Shown piece by piece: positions 10,626 to 21,032 of a DNA stretch of 64,000 nucleotides (position 1 is its first letter; the number at the start of each line of letters is the position of its first letter). Origin of the DNA: Phytophthora colocasiae (Eukaryota; Oomycota; Peronosporomycetes; Peronosporales; Peronosporaceae); contig JAGKQI010000087.1 of the NCBI GenBank assembly GCA_018806915.1, forward strand, positions 1,550,001 through 1,614,000, written 5' to 3'. Under the pieces are notes generated by a model. It was not told the DNA's origin, made no database searches, and saw nothing but the letters and a program-made list of their open reading frames with translations. A program made the translations under genes and the position numbers.

Positions 10626-13144
10626 ATGAAAGCCTGGCCCACCAGGACTCAGATTGACCTCGTGTCTGACCGACCGAAGGCGATGAACCAGATCCTCCCA
10701 GCTGGACCAACCATAAAACACCTCGAGAAAGAAAGCAGGCGAAAATTGAGATCGAAACCCACCCAGAAACTTTCATTTAACCAGGCGTTTGGAGCTTCGG
10801 GTGTTCCCATGCTGTTTGTTCTGGTCGTTTGTGTCGTGTGGACAGTTTGTTTGATCTTTGTGGGGCTTGCACCGAATCTGGCTGCGAATTTCCTGATGGA
10901 TACTGGTGCGTATGATAAAGGGCAGTTCTGGTTAATTGATGACCCAAATCCGACGATGACGTGGGTGGGGACTGTCGGGTTGATCGTTGTAGCATTGTGC
11001 TACACTTTTGTGATACTGAGGATGTTACTGTGGCGTGAAAAGTTATTTTCTTCGAGTTTTCAAGCTCAAGAACGAACGTTGCTGAAGTCGTCCCCATGGC
11101 TAAGAGTGGTTGGACCAAGCTACAAGTGGTGGAGACTTTGGTGGGATGGTATCACCTCGTTCGAAGGCGAAAACCGTAAGCGATGGGTGCGTGACAGGTA
11201 AAACATTCATTGAGAATGCCGATCAAAATCTAATGTGTATCAGTGATGCAGAATGCAGTCCTTAAGGTAGTTGACTTGGGTCTGGAGACGGTTATGCTTC
11301 AACAACTTCTGCAAAATGGGAGTCCAGACGCTCTAGTGTATGGGTTTGCCGCCTTCCAAGCTGTAAATTCACTCTCTTGCGTCGCAAACGTCCTGACGGA
11401 TCGCTTCTCAGCGTTGACAGAGGTTCTGATTGACTCCATGTACGTTGAAAACGATTTCTCGAAGCTGCATACTCGATATCTGAGCTTAATCGTTCTGTCC
11501 TAGCTTCGATTGGAGTTGTGCTGTCCTCTATCCTATCGCGACGCTGCTGTACTGCTACCAGAACTTCGATTTCGATCGGGACGTGTACATGACCTATCTC
11601 GAAAAACTACCCCCTGGCAGTTTCGAGCATCTCGCCCGAGTCTTTGCTGATCCATCGGAAATCGCGCTTTTTCGCGTGAGTTTCGACTCGCTTCGGATCA
11701 ATTCATTGATAGATTTTGTGGTACGAATTGGGATGAACTTGACGTTTTGCTATCGGGTCGAGCGCGTTCTCGAAGTACTCGTGCTACTTCGACATCGAGA
11801 ATACGAGTCTAGCGGTGTTGTAAAGCTGGTGCGTGTACAGAAACCTTCAAGTCACCAAAAACCCGTTCCGAAAGCTCTCACGGCTTTATTCGTGCTCTTC
11901 AGCTTGGCAATCCTTGTATTTTCGCACAAGGCAATTTCAGACTCCACGCAGCTCTGTTCGGTGCATCCAGAGTGCGTCGTATTCGTCTACCGTTGGAAAT
12001 CTAGCGATGAACACTGTCCCTGTCTCGTTCTGATTGACATCAACACTGCACCAAGGACTTACGACGAGTGGATACACCCCATTGACGCAACCGACACCGT
12101 AAAAGCTTTGGCATCTTCTGGAATGCTGGTATCACTTCAAGTTACAAACAGACAATTGGTTGAATGGCCAGAGGAACTCCGCAAATGCCAGAATCTGAAG
12201 TCCATGTAAGCTTATATCCTTATCGATGATAGTAACGGAAAAACTAATCAGATGTTAGCCAGCTAACGTACACAGGAACCCAACACATCCCAGCATGGAC
12301 GAAAGAGTTCAAGAGCTTGGAAATACTGTAAGTTCATTATATAGCTGTACATCTGATAGGATTAGATCTAACGCTATTTATCTCTCCTAGTCAGATTGAA
12401 GGGAAACACGGCGATTCTAATCTCTCCAACTTCCCCGACGATTTATTCAGCAATTTACCCAGGTTGACGATGCTTCAGTTCGGAGTTCACGAAAGGGTAA
12501 CACAATTCCCCCCATTTAGTGGCATTCCCCAGCTGCAGACGTTTGTTATCGCTTGGATGCCTCAACTGCGTAGTCTACCAACTTTCGAAAACGTTTCGAA
12601 CTTACGACGCCTCGTTTTGACTCTGATACCGAGGTTGAAGGAGATGCCGGACATGGCACCACTCCGCAATCTCGTGGAATTCGTTATCTACCGACCCAGC
12701 AATATGTGCTGCAACGGATTCATTGGTCAGTGCGACCTCAAACATTCTTCCTGCGTCGCGAATCCTTTTTTACTTACGCCCGCTGCGACTTGTCTTACGA
12801 ATGAAACAAACCCAAGTGAAGCCGTTGCTCCATTTCACGGGAGGACTGCCACACAAAGAGTTTTTGACAAGTTTTCGACGACAATTTGTCAAGAATCCGC
12901 GTTTGACAGATTGGATTACCCAACTTTTCCCACGAAAGAGTCAATCGACGTTTGTGGGGGGAGACTTTTTCGACAATGCCAATATTCAGCCAACAGAACA
13001 GGTATCTGCTACAATGCACGATTCCAGGCGCTTTCCTGTTATCCTGATGCCAACTACATCGCTTTACGGCGTTTGCAAATTCAAAGGGGAGTTGGTCCAA
13101 AGTGTGACCCAGTGGAGGAGAAGTGGCTTGGGTGTGGGGAATGA
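10626..13144 (+). CDS. WLGC-type membrane leucine-rich-repeat protein, copy 2 (five exons)
   Basis: Exons are about 10626-11186, 11252-11439, 11504-12205, 12260-12327 (right edge within a base) and 12391-13144. The start is ATG at 10626 (MKAWPTRTQ); an in-frame GTG lies 36 bases upstream. The protein is about 757 residues. It has two hydrophobic segments near 57-80 and 115-137, a third at the exon 2/3 junction and a fourth in exon 3 (ALTALFVLFSLAILVFSH). A short LRR array follows, with the small exon 4 encoding about one repeat. The Cys-rich C-terminus ends in the signature KCDPVEEKWLGC. Introns sit at W|N, at DSI|F and at LRR boundaries. The family is known mainly from oomycete genomes; its function is unknown, and a membrane receptor or adhesion role is only inferred. 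Confidence 0.78.
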
Positions 13145-13749
13145 AAAGACCACGAACTCAACAGCTCAAGGCCTCGCTTGGTGCTGTTTCAACCTTTTTG
13201 TTCTTGTAGCGGGAAAATCGACAGCAAAGCAGGAAGACACGTTGTCGGTGCGTTTCAGGGTACGAAACTGTACACACTTGTGAAGCACAGTAAGGAAAAG
13301 TTGACGACGTTCAAGATGAAAATCAAGCTGCAAATTATCTTATACCGAGACCGACCGAGCCTAATCCATCTTCGCACTCAAAGGTAGACTCGCGTCGCCT
13401 CAATAAACTACGTCTCACGCACCATATCCGACCTTCCTCGCTCGCATTTCCTCTCTCAACGTCCCAGATTCCCGATTCTTTGCTTCCTGCGTCTATTTCA
13501 ACGGGTCAAGTCGACAGACTTGATTCGTCTGGTGATCCCTCCTCCTCAATCCAAATTCAACGTCTCACACCCTTCAGCAGTCAACTGCATCATCAAGTCA
13601 ACCGCAAGCGCCACAGCATCTCTCGACAAGCGAATATAGCCAAGATTCAAGTAATACGCTGACCGAACCAAACAGATCTCGTCATTGTTTGCCCGTCTGC
13701 TGCGTTGAAGCTTCAGTACCCATTCTGGTAGCACCACGTTGAGTTTCGC

Positions 13750-14993
13750 TTAGGTAAAGCTTAGCAACTCACGCAGCAATTGTTCGTCTTCCTTCTTGAC
13801 AAAGCGGCCCTTGACTCGCAGTCGAGAGTCAGCAAAATTCTTGCGCACATCATATTTGACCTCTTTCCGCCATACTCGCTTTTGTCTCTTGTCAAGGAAT
13901 TTTTCAATACGTTTCCGTCTAGAATCAGGAGAGTAGGCGCCCACGAAGTTCTGCTTTTGGCCATCCTTGCCCTTATCAACCACGCCAAACGGTCGGGTAG
14001 CTCCAGTGCCAGCAGATCCCGGAATACCAATAGGACGAGAAGTTGACAAACTCGAGGCAGCAGACGAGGCTGCAGCACTTAAACTAGCAGTACCCGTGTG
14101 AGCAGCATCCAATTTGCTTTCCGCTTTAAGTCCTGGCTCCGTCTTCACTTGGTTTTCCAAAAAGTCTTCGGCAAAGCTGAAACCGGCGGGTGGAGTGATC
14201 CCGAGACCCATGGACGGCAACGAATTGGGCAAAGATGCACCGAGTGACGAGCTATAAAACTCTCCATCTAGAATATCACGGGCAGATACATCTGCAAAAG
14301 ATGAATCAAATCCAAGCTCATCCCACTCGTCCAGAGATTGGTTTCTTGCTCCTGACTGGAACTGAAAAAACAATAAAGCAAACTTCAATGTTAAAACAAG
14401 AAAATAATACAAAATGATGCAATTTGCAGTAACCTCGTCTTTCGGTGTGTCGCCAAGTGAGCCAACGTTTAGAAATCCCAGGTCGAGATCGTCCAGGAGA
14501 TCAATAGACGAACTCTTCCGATTGAGAGCTCCACTGTCCAACATGGCTTCAAGTGTGGTTGGGTCACCTGCGTCAAACTTTTCCAGAGCCTTTTGCAGTG
14601 CCTCATCTCCACTGATAATTAGATCCTGCAAAATGACAAAAGGTGACTTAGTCATAAATTGGAAAAAAAAATAAGATAACACACGCAAACCTTTAGCACA
14701 CCCTTCTGGTATCTGTCAATGTATCCACGCTCTTCCAGATCTGAGGCGCTCAAAAGACGACTAGATATACTACCGCTGCGTCCTCGTTTTGTCATTGGCA
14801 TGGTTAAACTACCAGGCGAAAAGGCCGGTGGTGTGTGTGAAATCATGCCTAAAAAGTCATCGGCACCCCAGCCGATCGAGTCTTTGCGTGGAATACTGCC
14901 GTTGCTGCCAGGAATTGACATGGAAGAAGAAAGAGAAGACTCCTCCTTCTCCTTTTTAATTGCCACGGGCAATGTTGGTGGCAAATTGCTCAT
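13750..14993 (-). CDS. CCT-domain protein (three exons)
   Basis: Exons are 14691-14993, 14434-14625 and 13750-14361. The introns of 65 and 72 nt end in CAG, and all junctions are in phase 0. The start is ATG at 14993 (MSNLPPTLPV); a CAG acceptor-like site just upstream suggests a 5'-UTR intron. The protein is about 368 residues. It has a Ser/Pro-rich N-terminus with an SIGWGADDFLGM segment, an acidic middle (DLLDDLDLGFLN) and, at about residues 310-355, a CCT (CONSTANS/CO-like/TOC1) motif: SRRKRIEKFLDKRQKRVWRK followed by VKYDVRKNFADSR. In plants CCT motifs mediate nuclear import and DNA or HAP-complex contact; here the target is unknown. It is convergent with WLGC copy 2. Confidence 0.85.
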
Positions 14994-16056
14994 TGTCTGC
15001 AACATTAACGAGATAGAAAGAGACCAACGCAATTACAATGAGTTGAACGTGACTATAAGCGTTAGCAACTCGACGGCAACGTACGTTTCGTTTAAAGGTT
15101 TTTTTGCCACTTGCGCTTTTGTGTCTAAAGCGACAGGGGAGCTATTGCCACAACCAGCACAGCAAATGAAATCACACGGGTTAGTTAGCACCACAGTGAG
15201 GAAAAGAAGAAGAAAAAGGTTCGGCGCTGCGGCGTACCTTGGTGATGCGGGCGTTGCAAGTAGCGTACGTTAAGCGCCGACTCCGTTCTTCTGGCCAAAA
15301 TTCAGTTTCGCTTTGGCTCCTTCACCGTCAACCCACTTGGCCCCCTCAGCCAAAACCTTTCATACAGCATATTTCATCCAACATCGGCTGTTGCTGCACA
15401 TGTCCAGAGATCGGCCAGGGCAGGGGCTCACAAAACCACACAACTGAAGTTTGCCTTGTACCTGTATCACTTCAATCGCAACAGAGCGATTGCCGATTTG
15501 TCATGCAACGCGTCTACGACACCTTGTTGTCGGCAACTTGTTGCTTGTTTCGATCTTCTTGGTGCAAATTGGCAGTGTTCGCAGTTTTAACTCCTCCCTC
15601 TACGTTGAAGCCGAAGTCTTTTACGTTAAAGCACAAGACAGCCGTCGGCTTGATAGATGAAGCAAGCCAAGCAGCTGGCCCTATACCAAACCCATATCCA
15701 GCATCTTCCGCCTCTCCACCATCTTCTCATTGAATCATGGGCAACACGAGAACGGCATTACCCGGCGACGCAGATGGCCGATATTCGTGTGAAACAACGC
15801 GACTAGGGTAGATGTCCGAATGGAGAGGACGTCAAACCAAATGTGGAACTGCTCGCTTACCATTGTTGTCGAGGTGCTGATCTTGGAATTGGCACTGCAA
15901 AGTGGCAAATTGAACGCGCGTCGATCAGCGTTAAAGCAGTTTGTCAGGATCCAATGTGTGACATGGTTTTTATCAGGCGAAATGCTGCTAGCCAGTCATT
16001 CTGGCGCCATCTGGCAAATCTCGATGCCTGTCACGTTGCTCAGACAGGACAAAAAG
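14994..16056. other. Intergenic, no gene seen
   Basis: This lies between the CCT gene and a MULE insertion. Plus-strand frames at 15239-15733 are open but Cys/Ser-rich, with no motif, and overlap the probable upstream region of the CCT gene. I see no supported feature. Confidence 0.5.
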
Positions 16057-16065
16057 TGAAATGGC
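16057..16065. repeat. Left 9-bp target-site duplication of the MULE
   Basis: TGAAATGGC, identical to 18813-18821. Confidence 0.9.
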
Positions 16066-16197
16066 GGGAAAATGACAAACCGTGTATGAACATATGGCGA
16101 ATACGCAGAAAGTGTATGTCCTAGCCCTTACCGAAGTGAATCTTATATGCATACATTCTGCATACACGTACTGACTGAATTAAATTGTTCAAGCCAC

Positions 16198-18720
16198 TCA
16201 TAGCTTGCGTTGCTTGCAGGTTTGCTTGTTGTGACCACTTTCACGACAATTGCCGCACCGATATACAGACCCGCCGTTTCCATCTTCACCGTTACTCCTA
16301 ATGCGCTTTGATTTTGGTCGACCTCGCTTCCTCTCAAGCACCGGTGGCAACGTCACGTAATCCTTTGTTAGATCCTGATCCAGCGGCAATTGAACTGCCT
16401 CATCAGCGAATGCTGCTGAGTAGTTTGCAATGGAGTATATATCGTCGAAGTAGTCAAACACCATATCGAGTTGCCCTCGACTGTGAAGGGTGGCGATCAA
16501 GTGACGGCATGGAAGTTTGTACTGATCCATGAAGATACAGGTGCAGCTTTTTGTACTCAGGGTCACACGGTGGGTCACACGCATAGCCAACTTGTTCCTT
16601 TCTCGATAAACGTAGCTGATATCGGCGGACGCGATCTGGACTCGGTATTGGCCAATGTCCTTCGATTCAGTCTCGTACAGCTTCATGCTTTTGGGTGTTA
16701 CCTTCATGCCTTTTACCCCCCACTCTATGCAGTTTTCTTGTCTTCGGTATGCCCGGTCAAGCATGCGACTACACATCGCCTGGATGAATTGATGTGGCGG
16801 TAAATCACGAAAGCCCATCACCAACTGCGTACCGAATTGGCTTTCGACAAAGTTCGATGTCCTCCAACCAAACAACGCAGTACTTCCGACATTAGCATGT
16901 ACACACCATTTTTCCGGGGGAATTGCTTCGAGATATTTCCGCACCATTAGGCCTAAAGTGAGCTCAATGCAACTGAGCTCGCTTTGGTATGCTTCTTTCG
17001 TTTCAGCAGCTTGGAGACGCCAAACCATGCTGTGATGTTCGCGCGTGAACTGTTTGAATCGAGACGTGACGTTACGAATGATGTGGAGAGTGCAAAATCG
17101 AATCGTAAGTTGCATTTCGTGAGCAACTGACAGCATGGCTACGTCCCGGTCACAGAAGATCACGTGGCTGTTGAGATCCAAACCCGTACGACGCAAATAA
17201 CCAAGAAACCAGGCGTAACTGGCGCGATCCCCGCTCGGAACCAGAGCAAACGCAATGATGACAGTCTCACGGTTGCCGTCCTGACCCACAAGCGTCATCT
17301 GCACTCCTTCATACCAGGGACATTTGGAATGAGCGCAATCAATTCCTAACACGCGCTGGCTTAGGCTGGTTGAATCGGCATTTGCTTTGACAGATACTAT
17401 TGCGCGCATGAAGCGGTTCCGACTATCGCGTTCCATTGCAGCAGTCGACCCTGGGTTAAGTTGCTTGAATTGGTTTAAGTACGACTCAATCAGTTGATAG
17501 GAGTCGTTGAGGGATGATCCTTCAGTCTCATTTACCATGTCTCGGGCGCGATAAACAGATCTCATCTGGGCTTGAAGTGAAATACCGTCGCGTTCTCTGA
17601 GAAGTGCAACCAGACTAGAAGCCTTGGAGTTTGGGGTGGCGTTAACTGCGCTACGAAAAGTGGGGTTCTCTGCAATTTGGCGAGTAGTTGGTTTCGGCAT
17701 TGAGGTGCAGTTGATATGCTCCCCTGAAATCCGCGAGATGTACCAATCGCCGTACGTTCTGTCTGACCTTCTCCGGCGATAAATTTGAACTGTGAATGTA
17801 CATTTCGACGACGAACACTTCAGTTGTCGATCCATCCCGCTTCTCCTTACCACGATCATGCTCTTCCCGTTTGCAATTGCGAAATCCTTTACTGCTCGGA
17901 CGGCGTCAGGCGCTGTCGAAAACGACATCCCGCGATGAATCACGCGCATCTTGCATGACGTCAGCTCAGTCTGTGCGGTATTATCTGTATTTAAACCACG
18001 ATCTTCGCCTCCTGAAACCTTTACTATCTTGAGATTGCTCTTGTTAGGTTCACGATGCGCGGTTAGCGTAACCACATCATCTCCGTCGCTTAGGCCTCCG
18101 CAACACGGGATAGGTAGGGTCCCTGACGACACCTTATTCTGCTCCAGAAGAGTTAACTGATCTTCATCTAATGAAGTGTTGTCTGAGTAAGTGTCGGTTG
18201 ATGTAGATGCTAAACCCCCACTGTGCGTCGCCATCACATCTTCGACAATCGATGCCAGATTCTGACACAAGATCTGTGCATCGGTAGGCTCTTCAATGTT
18301 CCCGTCGACCATTGTGAATGTCTTGAGTGTACGCCACTTTGCTGTGCTAATTAACACGCCAGTCGCATCCATTTTGCGCTTAATCCACATGGACGGATCG
18401 CTGGGATCGCCACTCGCTAGTTTGATAGGTGACCTTGAGTTAGATGCATCCACAGTGAGCACCTTAGTTGTTCGGAGCCACCGATTTTCCATCACAAAGC
18501 CCACTCGGTAGTAGTCGATTGTATCACCAGCAGAGAGCGTTTCTCGTGCTAATTGCTTCGCAGTAAGACCCACCATTCTTTCGAACGATAGAAGAGCTGG
18601 AGAGATTGTTTGAAAGTGGCATCTTCTTGAATACAGCGCTGAGTGCCTGGATAAGATCTCGAGGATGTTCATACACGCTTTGACACGTTTTGCTAAATAT
18701 GCTACCTCTTTCGCCAACAT
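16198..18720 (-). CDS. MULE transposase, intact (840 aa)
   Basis: One uninterrupted frame with ATG at 18720. An N-terminal region of about 270 residues has no known domain. A FAR1-like zinc region follows (residues about 270-345; CSSSKCTFTVQIYRR ... HINC), then the MULE DDE core with VLGIDCAHSK (about 475), HVIFCDRDVAMLS and IRFCTLHIIRNV. A SWIM finger (CTCIFMDQYKLPCRHLI, about 707) and a C-terminal zinc knuckle (CGNCRESGHNKQTC) complete it. This enzyme would cut at the 26-bp ends and join into a 9-bp stagger. It is the same domain order as the broken copy at 808-2947, but well diverged in sequence, so it is a separate lineage. Confidence 0.92.
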   Translation of the reverse strand: MLAKEVAYLAKRVKACMNILEILSRHSALYSRRCHFQTISPALLSFERMVGLTAKQLARETLSAGDTIDYYRVGFVMENRWLRTTKVLTVDASNSRSPIKLASGDPSDPSMWIKRKMDATGVLISTAKWRTLKTFTMVDGNIEEPTDAQILCQNLASIVEDVMATHSGGLASTSTDTYSDNTSLDEDQLTLLEQNKVSSGTLPIPCCGGLSDGDDVVTLTAHREPNKSNLKIVKVSGGEDRGLNTDNTAQTELTSCKMRVIHRGMSFSTAPDAVRAVKDFAIANGKSMIVVRRSGMDRQLKCSSSKCTFTVQIYRRRRSDRTYGDWYISRISGEHINCTSMPKPTTRQIAENPTFRSAVNATPNSKASSLVALLRERDGISLQAQMRSVYRARDMVNETEGSSLNDSYQLIESYLNQFKQLNPGSTAAMERDSRNRFMRAIVSVKANADSTSLSQRVLGIDCAHSKCPWYEGVQMTLVGQDGNRETVIIAFALVPSGDRASYAWFLGYLRRTGLDLNSHVIFCDRDVAMLSVAHEMQLTIRFCTLHIIRNVTSRFKQFTREHHSMVWRLQAAETKEAYQSELSCIELTLGLMVRKYLEAIPPEKWCVHANVGSTALFGWRTSNFVESQFGTQLVMGFRDLPPHQFIQAMCSRMLDRAYRRQENCIEWGVKGMKVTPKSMKLYETESKDIGQYRVQIASADISYVYRERNKLAMRVTHRVTLSTKSCTCIFMDQYKLPCRHLIATLHSRGQLDMVFDYFDDIYSIANYSAAFADEAVQLPLDQDLTKDYVTLPPVLERKRGRPKSKRIRSNGEDGNGGSVYRCGNCRESGHNKQTCKQRKL
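18667..18685. repeat. TIR-like sequence inside the transposase 5' end
   Basis: GTTCATACACGCTTTGACA closely matches the inner part of the right terminal repeat (GTTCATACACGGTTTGTCA), with two mismatches in 19. It lies about 100 bp inside the right end, in the same orientation as the right terminal repeat. It overlaps codons near the transposase N-terminus. It could be a subterminal transposase-binding site. Confidence 0.5.
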
Positions 18721-18812
18721 TTCTACAGCTGATTACCATATACACGTACTGTCACACAAATTACACCTTTTGCGTTTACCGCCAACGTTCATACACGGTT
18801 TGTCATTTTCCC

Positions 18813-18821
18813 TGAAATGGC
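18813..18821. repeat. Right 9-bp target-site duplication of the MULE
   Basis: TGAAATGGC, identical to 16057-16065. Confidence 0.9.
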
Positions 18822-19164
18822 TACATTACAGGTAAAGTTGCACTTGGTCAAAAGTTGAGTCGGAGCAATTATAATACAAGCGGTCAAGCTCAAATAAACT
18901 CTGCTAGTAAAATATCCACAAGATCATTGGGAATGCTGTACAAACAGAGTATCACCCTTGAAAAGTTTCTTTAGACTGGAAATGCGCTGGTGCTTCGTCT
19001 CATTCGTGTTGGGCCGTCACGCTTGTCTTCTTTGGGAGAACTGTTGTAGGACACCACATAAAATGCAGTACTCAAACATGTAGCCAAATAGTACATGTAT
19101 GCCGTTTGGCACTGCCAGTTATGCCGTCATGGGGACGACTCGGCTGGCAGCTCGACGGTCTTCT

Positions 19165-20498
19165 TCAATGAGCAGATTCTGCAGCATTTGGTGATCCCGT
19201 CGCACTTGCCCACTGAGAGATCTGAGAATAGAGGCGCGTGTGCACAACATCTTCATTTGAAGATACACTTTCAGGGCCTTCAGCATAGAGTTGGTAATAC
19301 GTACGAGCAACGGAGGCGTGAGTGGGGTCAGATTTGGAACGGGATATGATGATCCAGCAGCAATCTCGGAACTTGAGCCCCATGTGAGGGAGAGTCAGGA
19401 TGTTGTGCTTGATCACCACGACACGGTCGGATTCCTCAAACTTGCGCATGAATTGGAATCCGTCGATTTTCAGAACGCCCGATGGGTTGTGCAGCGCCAC
19501 CAAGAAGTTCTTCTCCAAAGAGTCCGGCTTGCGTCCACGAATCTGTAGCAACAGCACGAAAAGTCAGTAGTCCGCGCTTGGCATCAATGAGAAGCACCGT
19601 GCTCTTCAACGTACAAAGCTGTAAATCCTCTCAGGGTCTTGACTCTTTACGTTCAGATCCTTCCACACTACATTCGCCGCAGTGTTCAATGGACTCGACA
19701 CCGGTGTCGTGGTAATGATCTCGATGCAGTTGCCATTTGTATCACCGCTACGTTTCACTCTTGTGTTGCACGATATTGTTTCTGGCAGATCCGGGGGAAA
19801 CACCGAGTTTGAGTTCAAATAGAGCGTCTCCACACTCTTCTCCAACTGCGAGATGATCGTCATCGTTTCGTCCTCCACAGAATTCTCCAAAGTTTTGTTT
19901 TCTTCATCCTCGAACACGAAATCTTTGCCCTAAACAAAACAATCAATAATTGGAACAATAATTGGTAAATAAAGAACCCACTTACATACAGCAGCGAGCG
20001 ACGTTGCACAAGGTGGCGGAAAGCACCATTGACTTTGCCTTGATTGGCCCAGATCTCTTTGAGTTTCCTGTTGGTTCTTTCTGCTTTTTGTCTTCGTTGG
20101 AATTCGTTCACCGCTTTTTGGAACCACTCCCGACTGTCATCTTCCGCGTTCTGGGTGATTGGGTTTTTATCCTTCCCCGCCCGGGATTTTTGTCTCTGCT
20201 GCCGCCGCTGCAACAATACCTTAACTTGTTCCTGTAGTTCCAGTGTTTGCTCTCTCAGGGCACGAAGCTCCGCCTTCTTGCGTTGCTGCAGTTGTGTCGA
20301 ATAGCACTGAGATTCACCCACTCGACGTTGGGTTTTATTCAATTTTTGCGTCTTTCGCTCGACAACGGAGCTGGAAACCCTAGAACTTTTAGATGCACGA
20401 GTCTTCATGGGCTTACCGTAGGTGTCGCACTCATCGATAAAGGCCAGCGCCTCCGCCAGCATGGCGTCCATATCCTCCTCCCGCTCCAGAAAGCTCAT
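19165..20498 (-). CDS. M96-type coiled-coil / START-like regulator, copy 3 (three exons, altered C-terminus)
   Basis: Exons are 19986-20498, 19615-19929 and 19165-19542, with 56- and 72-nt introns, both in phase 0. The start is ATG at 20498 (MSFLEREED); an in-frame GTG is 24 bases upstream. The protein is about 401 residues. It has a basic stretch with KTRASKSSRVSS, a coiled coil (KKAELRALREQTLELQEQVK) and the family helix EWFQKAVNEFQRRQKAERTN. The START-like portion has GVLKIDGFQFMRKF and CWIIISRSKSD. The expected C-terminal helix (RRDHQMLQNLLIEEDRR) exists in a different frame at about 19130-19215. The given end (SPNAAESAH) may therefore reflect a frameshift or an unrecognised splice. It is divergent from WLGC copy 3. 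Confidence 0.7.
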
Positions 20499-21032
20499 AA
20501 TTGTTCTTTGCTGAAATGACACACTTAAACAAAGGAATTTGATTGGCTGATACGTAATTCTGTATTGAAATGATTAGTGCGTGTTTAAACAATCGAACAA
20601 AACAGATTCATGCTATCATTACGACACAGAAAAGTTCTCACGCAAATCGGCGTCGATTTTCTCCTCAACAGGAACTGAACTTCGGCATTGAGTTGGTCAG
20701 TGGCTTTGGTATACGAGTGGATTGAAATGGTGGAGAACAAGAATTAGTTTATTAACAAAGGTGGTTAAAAAATCACGAAAGTGTTCCTAGAAACAGACGT
20801 ATCTGTATACACTGAAGAAAAATACTACTCTGTAGACGAATGGCTGTATGTTGAAGTTGTTCCTGTTAACTAGAATCAAGTTACTTGATCCTAAAATTCA
20901 TGGTCATAACTAGAGAAGAGGTTCTGGTACATATATCTGCAACTGTAGATTTCGTATTAATACAACTCAAAAACCTAAAAATGTCTAACAAAAACATCTC
21001 CACGTTCTTCGATAACTGATCACAAACAGTTC
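20499..21032. promoter_or_regulatory. Divergent intergenic region between M96 copy 3 and WLGC copy 3
   Basis: 534 bp separate two start codons that point outward. It is AT-rich, with TTTGATTGG at about 20541-20549 close to the M96 start. It repeats the WLGC/M96 head-to-head arrangement at 8872-9043, but with M96 on the minus strand. No other motif is certain. Confidence 0.35.

Larger units (their letters stand above)
16066..18812 (-). mobile_element. Complete 2.75-kb MULE with 26-bp TIRs and 9-bp target duplication
   Basis: The left end 16066-16091 and right end 18787-18812 are perfect 26-bp inverted repeats that begin GGGAAAATGACAAACCGTGT. Similarity continues imperfectly inward (TGGCG...ACGC on both sides). 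The 9-bp sequence TGAAATGGC occurs immediately outside each end, at 16057-16065 and 18813-18821, the usual Mutator-class duplication length. The single internal gene is an intact transposase. Perfect ends plus intact coding suggest a recent, possibly autonomous copy. Confidence 0.93.

Noticed and set aside
15239..15733. 164-codon plus-strand frame upstream of the CCT gene
   Set aside because: Cys/Ser-rich translation without motif, lying in the probable promoter/leader of the CCT gene.
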